NCBI GenBank assembly: GCA_041584055.1
Contig: JBFHER010000008.1
Span: 1 to 35,716 of the forward strand
Length of the DNA stretch: 35,716 nucleotides
Source: JBFHER01 sp041584055
GTDB lineage: Bacteria > Bacteroidota > Bacteroidia > Bacteroidales > UBA5342
Direction of reading: 5' to 3'
Below the pieces are notes generated by a model, which had not been told where the DNA came from, did no database searches, and saw only the letters and a list, made by a program, of their open reading frames with translations. The position numbers and the translations under genes are program-made. Below, in pieces: positions 26,487 through 34,185 of this stretch (position 1 is the first letter of the stretch; each line of letters opens with the position of its first letter).

Positions 26487-27137
26487 ATGGATATAATTAG
26501 GGTTTTAGTGGCCGACGATCACAAAGTATTCAGAGACGGCATACAGGCTTTGCTTGAAAAAATTAAAGATATAAAGGTCGTAGGTGAAGCTGCCGATGGT
26601 AATGAAGCCATTGAAAAGTTAAGCAAAGGAGGAATAAATGTTGTATTAATGGACATTGACATGGGAGCAACAAACGGCATTGACACTACCATAAAAATCA
26701 GGGATCTGTTTCCAGATGTTAAAATACTTGTGCTTTCCATGCATGGTGAACACAGTTATATTATTCGAATGTTGGATGCGGGAGCCACTGGGTACATGCT
26801 GAAGAATGCCGGGAAAGATGAAATGGTTACTGCAATCAGGAGTGTTGCAAAAGGAGACAGTTACTTTAGCCGGGAAGTTTCTTCAATCCTTGTTGAACAT
26901 TTACATAAACCCACATCAGTTAAGAAGAGAAAGGACAACCTGCCTCTTACCGACCGAGAAATTGAAGTACTTAAACTCATTGCCCACGAAAATTCAAATC
27001 CGGAAATTGCAGAAAAGCTTTTTATAAGTATTAGAACGGTAGACACGCACCGAAGAAACTTATTGGAAAAACTTGGTGCAAAAAACACGGCGGGTTTAGT
27101 AAAATACGCAATAAGAAATGGGCTGGTCGATTCATAA
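26487..27137 (+). CDS. Response regulator, NarL/FixJ family
   Basis: This 216-residue protein has a receiver domain (1-120) with the acidic pocket D10-D11, phosphoacceptor D56 in VLMDIDMG, a Ser at 84 in LVLSMHG, and K106 in YMLKNAG. A LuxR-type DNA-binding domain spans about 148-216 (LPLTDREIEVLKLIA ... ISIRTVDTHRRNLLEKLGA). It is the partner of the kinase directly upstream and probably shares its transcript. Targets are not visible from sequence. Candidates include divergent promoters in this window. It is convergent with the UspA-like gene, with 20 bases between stops. Confidence 0.95.
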   Translation: MDIIRVLVADDHKVFRDGIQALLEKIKDIKVVGEAADGNEAIEKLSKGGINVVLMDIDMGATNGIDTTIKIRDLFPDVKILVLSMHGEHSYIIRMLDAGATGYMLKNAGKDEMVTAIRSVAKGDSYFSREVSSILVEHLHKPTSVKKRKDNLPLTDREIEVLKLIAHENSNPEIAEKLFISIRTVDTHRRNLLEKLGAKNTAGLVKYAIRNGLVDS

Positions 27138-27157
27138 ATCGGAAGCAAGGAACAGTT

Positions 27158-27754
27158 TCAATTTGCCATTAGGATATCTTGCCTGAATAAATCCATGTCC
27201 TTGGGCATGTTATATATTTCAGATGTCATAATCATGCGTTCGAATCGGATTTTCTGATCAAAGTCAATGTTTTTATTTCTCAAAACGGTGTCGTGCAATA
27301 AATAATCTTTATTTATGGGGATACTCAAAATTTTCACTTTGCTTTGAATTATCTTTTTCATCAGATCGCTTTTTACAAAGCTATGCAAAAGATATTCCCG
27401 GTTTAAAAGCAACAGAAAATCAGAACTTAAATTTAGCTCTGAGATAATTCCCTGTTCCCAGCTCCCCTCTTTAATAAGTTTTTTTACATTTTTCGCATTT
27501 TCAGGTTCCCAACGGTTGTAAAAACATTGATAATAACCAATAAGATCAAGTAAGTTTAAATGAATTCGTTCCTTTTCAAGCTCTGTTTTTTGAAAAAGCA
27601 ACGCTTTCGATAACTTATACTTAAAAGGAATATTATAGGTCGAAAGCACAGTGAGCTTTGCCCCTGTTTGTTTTGCAAATTGCATGGCAAATGAAAAAAC
27701 ATGTCGGTTATCATACCCTCGTTTTAGTGGAAGCAAAATATTCAACCCTTTCAT
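27158..27754 (-). CDS. UspA-like stress protein
   Basis: From the start chosen here it has 198 residues and begins MKGLNILLPLKRGYDNRHVF. This resembles the first strand and helix of a Usp domain, followed by AMQFAKQTGAKLTVLSTYNIP. The remainder diverges from the family and lacks a clear ATP-binding loop, so the call is moderate. An in-frame ATG exists at 27955, but that extra stretch overlaps the sigma factor gene and contains the promoter-like palindrome at 27773-27799. AGGAG sits just before the 27754 start. The promoter element 20 bases upstream also supports that start. A likely role is stress survival, parallel to the larger Usp at 6322. Confidence 0.72.
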   Translation of the reverse strand: MKGLNILLPLKRGYDNRHVFSFAMQFAKQTGAKLTVLSTYNIPFKYKLSKALLFQKTELEKERIHLNLLDLIGYYQCFYNRWEPENAKNVKKLIKEGSWEQGIISELNLSSDFLLLLNREYLLHSFVKSDLMKKIIQSKVKILSIPINKDYLLHDTVLRNKNIDFDQKIRFERMIMTSEIYNMPKDMDLFRQDILMAN

Positions 27755-27772
27755 TTCTCCTGTTTTATAATT

Positions 27773-27799
27773 GTGACCTGATGTGTCAAAATTGGTCAC
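27773..27799 (-). promoter_or_regulatory. ECF-type promoter candidate for the UspA-like gene (palindromic)
   Basis: On the minus strand, ATGTGACC, then GTCACAAT, with 17 bases between GTGAC and GTC. The gene starts 20 bases past the GTC. The element is nearly palindromic, so the same GTGAC-N17-GTC pattern also reads on the plus strand at 27773-27797, where no gene follows closely. Confidence 0.65.
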
Positions 27800-27920
27800 A
27801 TGATGAAACGAGCCAATGTAAAGTACTTTCAACAATGACAGTTTATAGCCGATGTCAAAATATAATGAGAGCCTTCCATTGTAATGAATATTAATTCTTC
27901 GGGACGAGGAAGATTTTAAC

Positions 27921-28496
27921 TTATGCCGCCTTATGTGTGCTGTAAATTTGTTCAACTTTTTGTCTGGCCCGTGATAAACGCATTTTCACTGCACTTGCTG
28001 AAAGGTTGAATTTGTCCTGCAAATCTTTGATTGAATAGTTATGGTGGTATTTCAGTTCAAGCATACTTCTGTCAAGCTCTGAAAGCTCGTTCATGTAATT
28101 GTTCAAAAGCATCTCTCTCTCTTCCCGTTGCTTTCTCTCTTCAAACTCATTTGTATCCATGCTCTCATCAAAGATGTCAAACCTCATGTTAATATCTTCA
28201 AATCGAACTTTATTTAATTTTGTCATCTGAGTCACACAGTAATTATGGGTAATAGAAAACAACCATGTAGAAAATTTAGATCTTCCTTTAAAATATTTGG
28301 CATTACTAAATGACTTTAAAAGAATATCTTGTGCAAAATCAAAAGCATCGTCTGTGTTTTTAGTAAAAGATAAACATTTATGATATACCTTTTGATAGTA
28401 CCTGTCATACAATATACCCAAAGCACTGATGTTTCCATCTAAATATTCAAGAATGACCTGCTCATCACTAAGGTTTGAGAGTACGATCGTTTTCAT
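27921..28496 (-). CDS. ECF-family RNA polymerase sigma factor (RpoE-like)
   Basis: This 191-residue protein has the two-domain ECF layout. Region 2 spans about 12-95: ILEYLDGNISALGILYDRYY, then DDAFDFAQDILLKSFSNAKY and FSTWLFSITHNYC. Region 4 spans about 130-185: LSELDRSMLELKYHHNYSIK, then LSASAVKMRLSRARQKV. An acidic linker, rich in Glu and Asp, lies between them. ECF factors direct polymerase to promoters with short -35 and -10 motifs. No anti-sigma gene lies beside it, contrary to the usual pattern. Its own leader shows no GTGAC-N16-GTC element but does contain a hairpin. It is the only sigma factor in the window and the natural candidate for reading the ten elements. That link is inference. 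Confidence 0.93.
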   Translation of the reverse strand: MKTIVLSNLSDEQVILEYLDGNISALGILYDRYYQKVYHKCLSFTKNTDDAFDFAQDILLKSFSNAKYFKGRSKFSTWLFSITHNYCVTQMTKLNKVRFEDINMRFDIFDESMDTNEFEERKQREEREMLLNNYMNELSELDRSMLELKYHHNYSIKDLQDKFNLSASAVKMRLSRARQKVEQIYSTHKAA

Positions 28497-28587
28497 TTTA
28501 CCTCGTTTTATAATTTAAAACCAATGATGTAAAACTACTGACTCGCTGGCTCCCGGGTAAGCGTTGGAAAGCGTATTTTAATGCATC

Positions 28588-28610
28588 CCTGTTTCACCTT
28601 GAAACAGGTG
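28588..28610 (-). promoter_or_regulatory. Hairpin in the leader of the sigma factor gene
   Basis: CCTGTTTC (28588-28595) and GAAACAGG (28601-28608) form a perfect 8-bp stem with a 5-base loop. An overlapping alternative pairs CACCT (28595-28599) with AGGTG (28606-28610). The two cannot form together. It lies about 90 bases before the start codon, with no T-run. Confidence 0.4.
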
Positions 28611-28669
28611 ATTCAAGCAGGTATATTACTAGGTAAATCACGTAGAAGCATAGGGCAATTTGAATGTGG

Positions 28670-28716
28670 ATAACAAAAAGAAGGAGACCACTAATCTATT
28701 CTTATTAGCGGCCTCC
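28670..28716 (-). terminator. Rho-independent terminator after the PepSY-like gene
   Basis: On the minus strand a 13-bp stem with two G-U pairs (arms 28704-28716 and 28683-28695) encloses an 8-base loop. TTCTTTTTG follows. It begins 14 bases past the PepSY-like stop and separates that gene from the sigma factor gene. Confidence 0.85.
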
Positions 28717-28729
28717 ATAAGGTGTTCAA

Positions 28730-29215
28730 CTATTCTTCACCACCCCCCATATCTCCACCACCGCCAGAATTTGAATCCTCTTTTGGCTGTACAACTTTTT
28801 CTGTTTTAAGAATTTTTCCATTTTTATTTATTTCAAGGTTATACACGGCATTTTGTGTATCCACTGAAATTTGGTAAAATGCGTTTTCGGGCGTTTCCAA
28901 TAATTTCCCCTTGGAATAAGTTCCTTTAGGATACTTCTTCAGTATCGCGCTGTTAACTTCTTCCGGCATATCCTTTTTGGTTAAGTCTGTTTCAGAACTT
29001 ATCCATTCACCCTTGTTCGTGTAAACCGCGACCACGGGCATTTTCGCTGTTTTGAAACGAACGCGATAGATGTCTTTTTTCACCTTAAATTTAACATCTT
29101 CCGCAGTGGGATATTTTTCACTTAATGCCTTGGAAACATCCTCAGGCAACGCTTTTTTCTGTGCATTAACTACCATCCCGGTAATTAAAAATGCAATAAG
29201 TATTACACTTCTCAT
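28730..29215 (-). CDS. Exported PepSY-like domain protein
   Basis: This 161-residue protein has a clear signal peptide (MRSVILIAFLITGMVVNAQ, cleavage after the Ala at 18), so it should be periplasmic or secreted. The mature part contains two repeats of about 55 residues, each with a KYP word (LSEKYPTAEDVKFK and ILKKYPKGTYSKGK), typical of the PepSY-like DUF2874 group. The C-terminus is a Gly- and acid-rich tail (SNSGGGGDMGGGEE). The family is common in Bacteroidota and has no agreed function; peptidase inhibition or ligand binding has been suggested. It is divergent from PPK2, with outward-facing promoter-like elements between them, and is followed by a terminator. Confidence 0.85.
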   Translation of the reverse strand: MRSVILIAFLITGMVVNAQKKALPEDVSKALSEKYPTAEDVKFKVKKDIYRVRFKTAKMPVVAVYTNKGEWISSETDLTKKDMPEEVNSAILKKYPKGTYSKGKLLETPENAFYQISVDTQNAVYNLEINKNGKILKTEKVVQPKEDSNSGGGGDMGGGEE

Positions 29216-29238
29216 TAATTGGTATTTTCAACCATAGA

Positions 29239-29262
29239 GACTACGAAATAAAATTTGGTCAC
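29239..29262 (-). promoter_or_regulatory. ECF-type promoter candidate for the PepSY-like gene
   Basis: On the minus strand, GTGACC, then GTCTCTAT, with 16 bases between GTGAC and GTC. The start codon is 23 bases past the GTC. Confidence 0.65.
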
Positions 29263-29278
29263 TACTAAAAATAACCAT

Positions 29279-29302
29279 GTGACTTTTTCATAAAATCTAG
29301 TC
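29279..29302 (+). promoter_or_regulatory. ECF-type promoter candidate for ppk2
   Basis: ATGTGACT, then GTCTCCAA, with 16 bases between GTGAC and GTC. The ppk2 start at 29331 is 28 bases past the GTC. The -35-like parts of the two divergent elements are 16 bases apart. Confidence 0.65.
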
Positions 29303-29330
29303 TCCAAAATGAATTACAAAACATAGAAAT

Positions 29331-30065
29331 ATGCCTTTACATTCATTGGAAAACGACCCGGAATACATCAAATTGCAAACCGAGATGGTAAAAATGCAAT
29401 ACTGGGCCAGAGAAAACAATCAACGCTTATTAATCATTTTTGAAGGGCGCGACAGTGCAGGTAAAGGGGGTGCCATTATGCGCTTTATTCGATTTATAAA
29501 TCCCAGATATTACAGGGTGGTTGCACTGAACAAACCAACAGAGATCGAAAGAGGTCAATGGTACTTTCAACGTTATATCGAAAAATTACCCAATCCGGGA
29601 GAAATCGTATTTTTCGACAGAAGTTGGTACAACAGAGCTGTTGTTGAACCGGTGATGGGGTTCTGCACTGAAGATGAATATAAATTATTTCTGAAACAGG
29701 TTGTTTTACTCGAAAATATGTTGATCGAAGATGGTCTTCGAATCATCAAATTCTGGTTTTCAATTGATAATATTGAACAAAGAAAAAGATTGGAGGAAAG
29801 AAAAACCAATCCTTTGATACAATGGAAATTGAGTACAGTTGATATGCAAGCACAATTAAAATGGGACGACTACACCCATTACAAATGTGAAATGTTTAAG
29901 CATACCAGCACGCCCTTATCTCCCTGGGTAAACATTAAAGGGAATAACAAGGATTCTGCAAGAAAAGAAGCCATGCGCTATGTGCTCAACACAATTCCAT
30001 ACACTGAGAAAGGCATAACAGGAGAACGATTAATTCCTGATCAGGATGTTATATCTATTATGTAA
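29331..30065 (+). CDS. ppk2: Polyphosphate kinase 2 (PPK2)
   Basis: This 244-residue cytosolic kinase uses polyphosphate to phosphorylate nucleoside phosphates, or the reverse. The Walker A motif is EGRDSAGKGG at 38-47, and the lid motif is FDRSWYNRA with D96, R97 and R102. The pattern NPRYYRVVALNKPTEIERGQ is typical of the family. Length matches single-domain PPK2 proteins. Which nucleotide it prefers (ADP/ATP or AMP) cannot be decided from sequence by eye. It sits next to Usp and sigma genes and has its own promoter-like element, fitting a role in energy supply during starvation or oxygen limitation. Confidence 0.95.
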   Translation: MPLHSLENDPEYIKLQTEMVKMQYWARENNQRLLIIFEGRDSAGKGGAIMRFIRFINPRYYRVVALNKPTEIERGQWYFQRYIEKLPNPGEIVFFDRSWYNRAVVEPVMGFCTEDEYKLFLKQVVLLENMLIEDGLRIIKFWFSIDNIEQRKRLEERKTNPLIQWKLSTVDMQAQLKWDDYTHYKCEMFKHTSTPLSPWVNIKGNNKDSARKEAMRYVLNTIPYTEKGITGERLIPDQDVISIM

Positions 30066-30196
30066 GACCTAAATTAATAACAAACGCTGTTTTAAATCAG
30101 GGCGTCCTCCCCTTGATCAATGTAATAAACGGTCAGGTCCTTTCTTCTGTAGCAAAACCGGGTCTGTTGCTTATGCTTCAATATATGCTATTTCGT

Positions 30197-31708
30197 TTAT
30201 GCGTAAGCAAGATTTTTAAAATCCAGATACAACTGATGAATTCTTTTATAGCTTTTTAGCAAAGACCACAACAGCAGCATCCAGCCGACCATCCCTTTCA
30301 CAACGTTTTTTAATATATTAATAATCCAGGAAACAATTTGACAGCCAAGCACAAATGCTTTTGATTGCATCTGTATTTGTTTTGAAGCAAGTTGTAATTT
30401 CCTTGCATCCAGGGACATTGAAAAATAGACATGTGTATCCATGTCCTTTGATATTACAAAACAAACATTTTCATAACTAAACCCACCATGAACATAATGG
30501 GTAATGGACTCTGTAATTTTTGATAATCCTTTTTTTATAATTGTAAAAGCTTTGGAGGTATACCTGAAATATGCTGAATATTTTATTTTATCAGAAATAT
30601 AGTTGATTAGATATTTTCCTTTACTTTTAATCCAGCGCCATATGCGTTTCATACCGTCCCAGATATGCAAGGTTTTATGCTTAACATATGACCATGCTTT
30701 TTCCATTTTAACTTCACTGTTTAGTTCTTCAGCTAATTCCTCACTGGCATCATCATCAGAATCAATGGAGATTGTTGCAGCATCCGCAAAACGTTTAAAT
30801 AACTCCGGGGTGATGGATAATGCTTGCTGGCGTGCATCAGACGTGTTGTATCCCACAAAGTATTGATAAAATTCGGATAGTGCTGTGTGTATTGAATCGT
30901 CTTCAGAAAAAATAAAGTTCGACTTTTCTTTTAGTTTTACATCATAGCCTAACAACCACAGCTCAATTTTCGCACAGTGTACGGCAAAATTTTCAACAAT
31001 CTTATGGCTTGCATTACTACTTTTATGGATCAGAAACTTTGTCTTACTAAATCGGTAAGTACTGGCAAGCATACCCGTAAGAAAGTCCTGATTAAAAAGA
31101 TAAGAAACCGTAGAACGATTCGGACCGACCATCGAAATTAGCGGTGTGATATAGTATGCAGATAATAATTTTTTAAATTGATCAAATGCATTTGAAGGAA
31201 GACGAAGTGAATCAGCCCCCGGAGGCTTTTTGATTAATCCTAAAATAAAAAGTCTTGCCCAGATTGCCCTGTGCACGGCGATTGTAGCAGATTTTTTTAT
31301 TTCTTCCTCTTCGAACCAATCTGCCAACTTGATGTCCGACTCAAAACTAACAAGTTGATCAAGTGCATCCCATGTTTTTGGTCCAACCCATTTATCCACC
31401 ATTAAACCAGCATGCTGCTGAAACGAAAGGACTGCAGTTTTTAAATGCTCCATCTGCCCATCCAGATTCTTTGCTTCAATTTTTTTTGGAAGATACCCTA
31501 AAATAAAAAGGCGATGGGCAATTGTTATAAGTCTGACTTGTTGCTTCTCCTTTGAATAAGTTTCAGATTCATTCATTGGTATTTTATTAACAAATCCTTC
31601 ATCCTCTGCTTTATTCAGCAATGATTCAAAATTACATAACTGATCTGTTGGGGAACCTTTAAAATCAGACAAACTAAAATTTGAGAGTTGGTTCTCTGTA
31701 TTAGCCAT
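30197..31708 (-). CDS. Unknown protein with peptidoglycan-binding-like segment
   Basis: This 503-residue protein has no signal peptide. Residues about 55-120 resemble a PG_binding_1-type fold (LFILGYLPKKIEAKNLDGQM ... AVLSFQQHAGLMVDKWVGPKTWDAL). A weaker second copy starts near residue 150 (ARLFILGLIKKPPGADSLRL). The middle is unrecognised. Residues about 345-400 are Trp-, Lys- and Tyr-rich, and a hydrophobic stretch near 450-490 could be membrane-embedded. Its start overlaps the stop of the 111-residue gene upstream by 8 bases, so the two are translationally coupled. An envelope-associated or effector-like role is conceivable, but nothing shown identifies a toxin or enzyme domain. Confidence 0.7.
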   Translation of the reverse strand: MANTENQLSNFSLSDFKGSPTDQLCNFESLLNKAEDEGFVNKIPMNESETYSKEKQQVRLITIAHRLFILGYLPKKIEAKNLDGQMEHLKTAVLSFQQHAGLMVDKWVGPKTWDALDQLVSFESDIKLADWFEEEEIKKSATIAVHRAIWARLFILGLIKKPPGADSLRLPSNAFDQFKKLLSAYYITPLISMVGPNRSTVSYLFNQDFLTGMLASTYRFSKTKFLIHKSSNASHKIVENFAVHCAKIELWLLGYDVKLKEKSNFIFSEDDSIHTALSEFYQYFVGYNTSDARQQALSITPELFKRFADAATISIDSDDDASEELAEELNSEVKMEKAWSYVKHKTLHIWDGMKRIWRWIKSKGKYLINYISDKIKYSAYFRYTSKAFTIIKKGLSKITESITHYVHGGFSYENVCFVISKDMDTHVYFSMSLDARKLQLASKQIQMQSKAFVLGCQIVSWIINILKNVVKGMVGWMLLLWSLLKSYKRIHQLYLDFKNLAYA

Positions 31709-32036
31709 CCAGGAGGTCTTTGAATAAATTTAACAATCCAAGCCTTGTTTCAACCCCCGCTTGAACAGCATCTTTATGAACCTGAAGTGCCAGAGGTGGG
31801 ACCGCTGTCAAATCTTCCTTTATAAAATTGTATGAATCGCCATCAAACTGCGCAAGTGTTTCAGCAACCAGTTTAATTTCTGCATTGGTCTCAGCATTCT
31901 TTACCAGTTGTCTGATCTGGTCGAAAGATTGACCTTCCACAGAACTCTTAACCGTCCCAGTAAAAGTTTGAACATGTAAAGATGTTAAGTCCTGAACTTT
32001 TTTATTTAATTCGTTTAAAGCATTTTTTAAAGACAT
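31701..32036 (-). CDS. Small helical protein of unknown function, coupled to the 503-aa gene
   Basis: The 111-residue protein is predicted almost all helical and starts MSLKNALNELNKKVQDLTSL. There is no signal peptide, cysteine or transmembrane segment. Its end (LLNLFKDLLDG) overlaps the next start by 8 bases within GATGGCTAA, a classic coupling arrangement. Such pairs are often a partner, chaperone or immunity-like protein plus the protein it serves, but no family is recognised here. About 750 bases without a gene precede it. Confidence 0.7.
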   Translation of the reverse strand: MSLKNALNELNKKVQDLTSLHVQTFTGTVKSSVEGQSFDQIRQLVKNAETNAEIKLVAETLAQFDGDSYNFIKEDLTAVPPLALQVHKDAVQAGVETRLGLLNLFKDLLDG

Positions 32037-32784
32037 AATATAAGTTTTAAAGTTGAATAATCGATTTTTCCAGGAAGCGTGTCAATGAATTCGTTTCCTC
32101 GCAAGTTTCATAATTTAATGCAATTGTGAAGATGATATGAATCTATAAACCATTACTTTAATACTATTAAGCAGTGGTAATTGTGTTCATCATTAACATC
32201 ATCCATGATTATTTCTTTTAAAGTTAAGAAAAGAGGTTCAAACAAACAATATTATTTAGAACTAATATGAATAATATTACTTTTAACAACGTCCTAAAGG
32301 TGATCCTGTTTGGTTTATAATTTAAGCCCCAAATTAGGCCTTTATAATTGCTACTCAATATCTCTACTCGAACCAAAATTAACATGCAGAGAAACTCACT
32401 GCATAAACCAAAGCAAAATATTTCATAAATAACGATATGTCATTGAGAACTAAATTTAAAAAGCATTTCATTGTTTGAGTTAGCGTATTGATTCCGAGCA
32501 TCGAAAAAATTTAAGAAATGATAAATCGCAGAATTAATTCAATAAGAGGATGCTCACAAAAAGAATGAGCCATTTTAGGCTAATGGTGCAAAAAACATAC
32601 AACTTCAACAAAAACAAAATAATGCACTTTTAAATCTTTATTTAGGTATGAATGCCAGACAATTCAAGGGTGTGATTTTCAACTTAAGTGTTCTATAAAA
32701 AGCGGACATAAAAATGCTTAAGTATTGAAATATTTAGTAACTTGGCAATCACATAAAGCTTAAATTCAACTAAACCAGGTTATT
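32037..32784. other. Long AT-rich gene-free interval
   Basis: These 748 bases lie between the divergent 111-residue gene and the beta-CASP gene. I find no ORF of protein-like composition on either strand, no GTGAC-N16-GTC element and no strong hairpin with a T-run. Two promoters must lie here, but I cannot place them. Confidence 0.5.
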
Positions 32785-34185
32785 ATGATACTAAAATTCT
32801 TAGGAGCTGCTCAGGAGGTTACCGGAAGCAAGCATTTGGTAATTACCCAAAAAGACAAAAAAATATTGCTTGATTGTGGTTTATATCAGGGAAAGGGAAA
32901 AGAGACAGACGCCTTAAACCGTGATTTGGGTTTTGATCCTGTGGAAATTGATCATATTATTTTAAGTCATGCACACATCGATCATTCTGGATTAATACCT
33001 TACCTGTACAAACTGGGATTCAGAGGTTCGGTAATTTGCACCAATGCAACCCTCGATCTGTGCTCTGTTATGCTTGCCGATTCGGGCGCCATACATGAAG
33101 CGGATACGATTCAACATAATAAAAAACTTGCAAGAATGGGTTTGCCTCCTGTCGATCCAATATATACCCGCAAGGATGCTGTAAAATGTATGGAACTTTT
33201 TATCGGCGTCGCTTACGAACGTAAGTTTTACATCGACCAGTTTACAAAAGTGCGATTCAGTAATACCGGACATATGTTGGGAAGTGCCCTGGTGATGCTT
33301 GAAGTGACGGAAACCGATGGGGTAAAGAACCTGGCTTACACCGGCGATATTGGTCGTAAACACAATAAAATTCTCCGTCCTCCAGTTCCCTTTCGTCAAT
33401 GCGACTACCTGATAACTGAATCCACCTATGGAGATCGCTTGCACAAGGATCAGATGGAAGCCCGGAAAGAACTTTTACACGTCATTAAACACACCTGTAT
33501 CAATAAAAAGGGAAAGCTTGTAATCCCTTCCTTTAGCGTTGGTCGTACCCAGGAAATTGTATACACGCTTAATCAGTTATTTAACGATGGAGAACTGCCA
33601 AGAGTGGATATTTTTGTGGATAGTCCGCTTTCGATGAATGCAACAGAGGTTTTCCGCCTGCATCCGGAATGTTTCAACGATGACATGCTGGAGGAAATGC
33701 ATCTGGATCCTGATCCCTTCGGGTTTAACCGTTTATATTACACCAGGTCGGTGGCCGATTCGAAGCGAATCAATGAGCGGAAAGCGCCTTGCGTGATCAT
33801 TTCGGCTTCAGGAATGATGGAGGCAGGACGGGTAAAACACCACCTTGCCAATACCATTTCAGACCCACGAAATTCTGTGTTAGCCGTGGGATACTGCGCC
33901 CCGCGCACATTGGGCGCAAAAATATTAAGAGGAGATGAGGAAGTATCAATCTTTGGAAATATTCATCCGGTGAGAGCAGAGATCTTTCGCATCGATTCTT
34001 ACAGTGGACATGGCGATTATGAAGAGATGATCGATTTTTTGAGCTGCCAAAATAAAGATGAGATCAAAAGAACATTCATTGTTCATGGAGAACTGGAAGC
34101 TCAAACAAAATATAAAGAAACATTGGAAGAGAGGGGTTTTAGCAACATCGAAATCCCTAAAAAAGGCGATTGGATGTCCTTGTAG
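32785..34185 (+). CDS. Metallo-beta-lactamase-fold hydrolase with beta-CASP domain (RNA-processing type)
   Basis: This 466-residue cytosolic protein has the MBL metal motif H62-A-H64-I-D66-H67 in LSHAHIDHSG, further ligands in FSNTGHMLGSA and TGDIGR, and a beta-CASP insert with GRTQEIVYTLNQL near residue 253. The C-terminal part has SASGMMEAGRVKHHL and DSYSGHGDY. This is the layout of CPSF73/YSH1-like and RNase J-related exonucleases and endonucleases. Bacterial forms like this one are often annotated as RNA-metabolism MBL proteins, and they often co-occur with Usp and stress genes. RNA is the likely substrate but is not proven. The start follows a leader of 748 bases with no recognisable promoter. 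Confidence 0.92.
   Translation: MILKFLGAAQEVTGSKHLVITQKDKKILLDCGLYQGKGKETDALNRDLGFDPVEIDHIILSHAHIDHSGLIPYLYKLGFRGSVICTNATLDLCSVMLADSGAIHEADTIQHNKKLARMGLPPVDPIYTRKDAVKCMELFIGVAYERKFYIDQFTKVRFSNTGHMLGSALVMLEVTETDGVKNLAYTGDIGRKHNKILRPPVPFRQCDYLITESTYGDRLHKDQMEARKELLHVIKHTCINKKGKLVIPSFSVGRTQEIVYTLNQLFNDGELPRVDIFVDSPLSMNATEVFRLHPECFNDDMLEEMHLDPDPFGFNRLYYTRSVADSKRINERKAPCVIISASGMMEAGRVKHHLANTISDPRNSVLAVGYCAPRTLGAKILRGDEEVSIFGNIHPVRAEIFRIDSYSGHGDYEEMIDFLSCQNKDEIKRTFIVHGELEAQTKYKETLEERGFSNIEIPKKGDWMSL

Noticed and set aside
27755..27955. Longer start for the UspA-like gene at 27955
   Set aside because: It would overlap the sigma gene by 35 bases and translate through the promoter-like palindrome. 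The extra segment shows no Usp resemblance.
6014..29302. CRP/FNR-type binding sites as an explanation for the GTGAC...GTC elements
   Set aside because: CRP and FNR sites are symmetric with a 6- or 4-base centre. Here only two of ten copies look symmetric, the spacer is 16-17 bases, and orientation agrees with the downstream gene.
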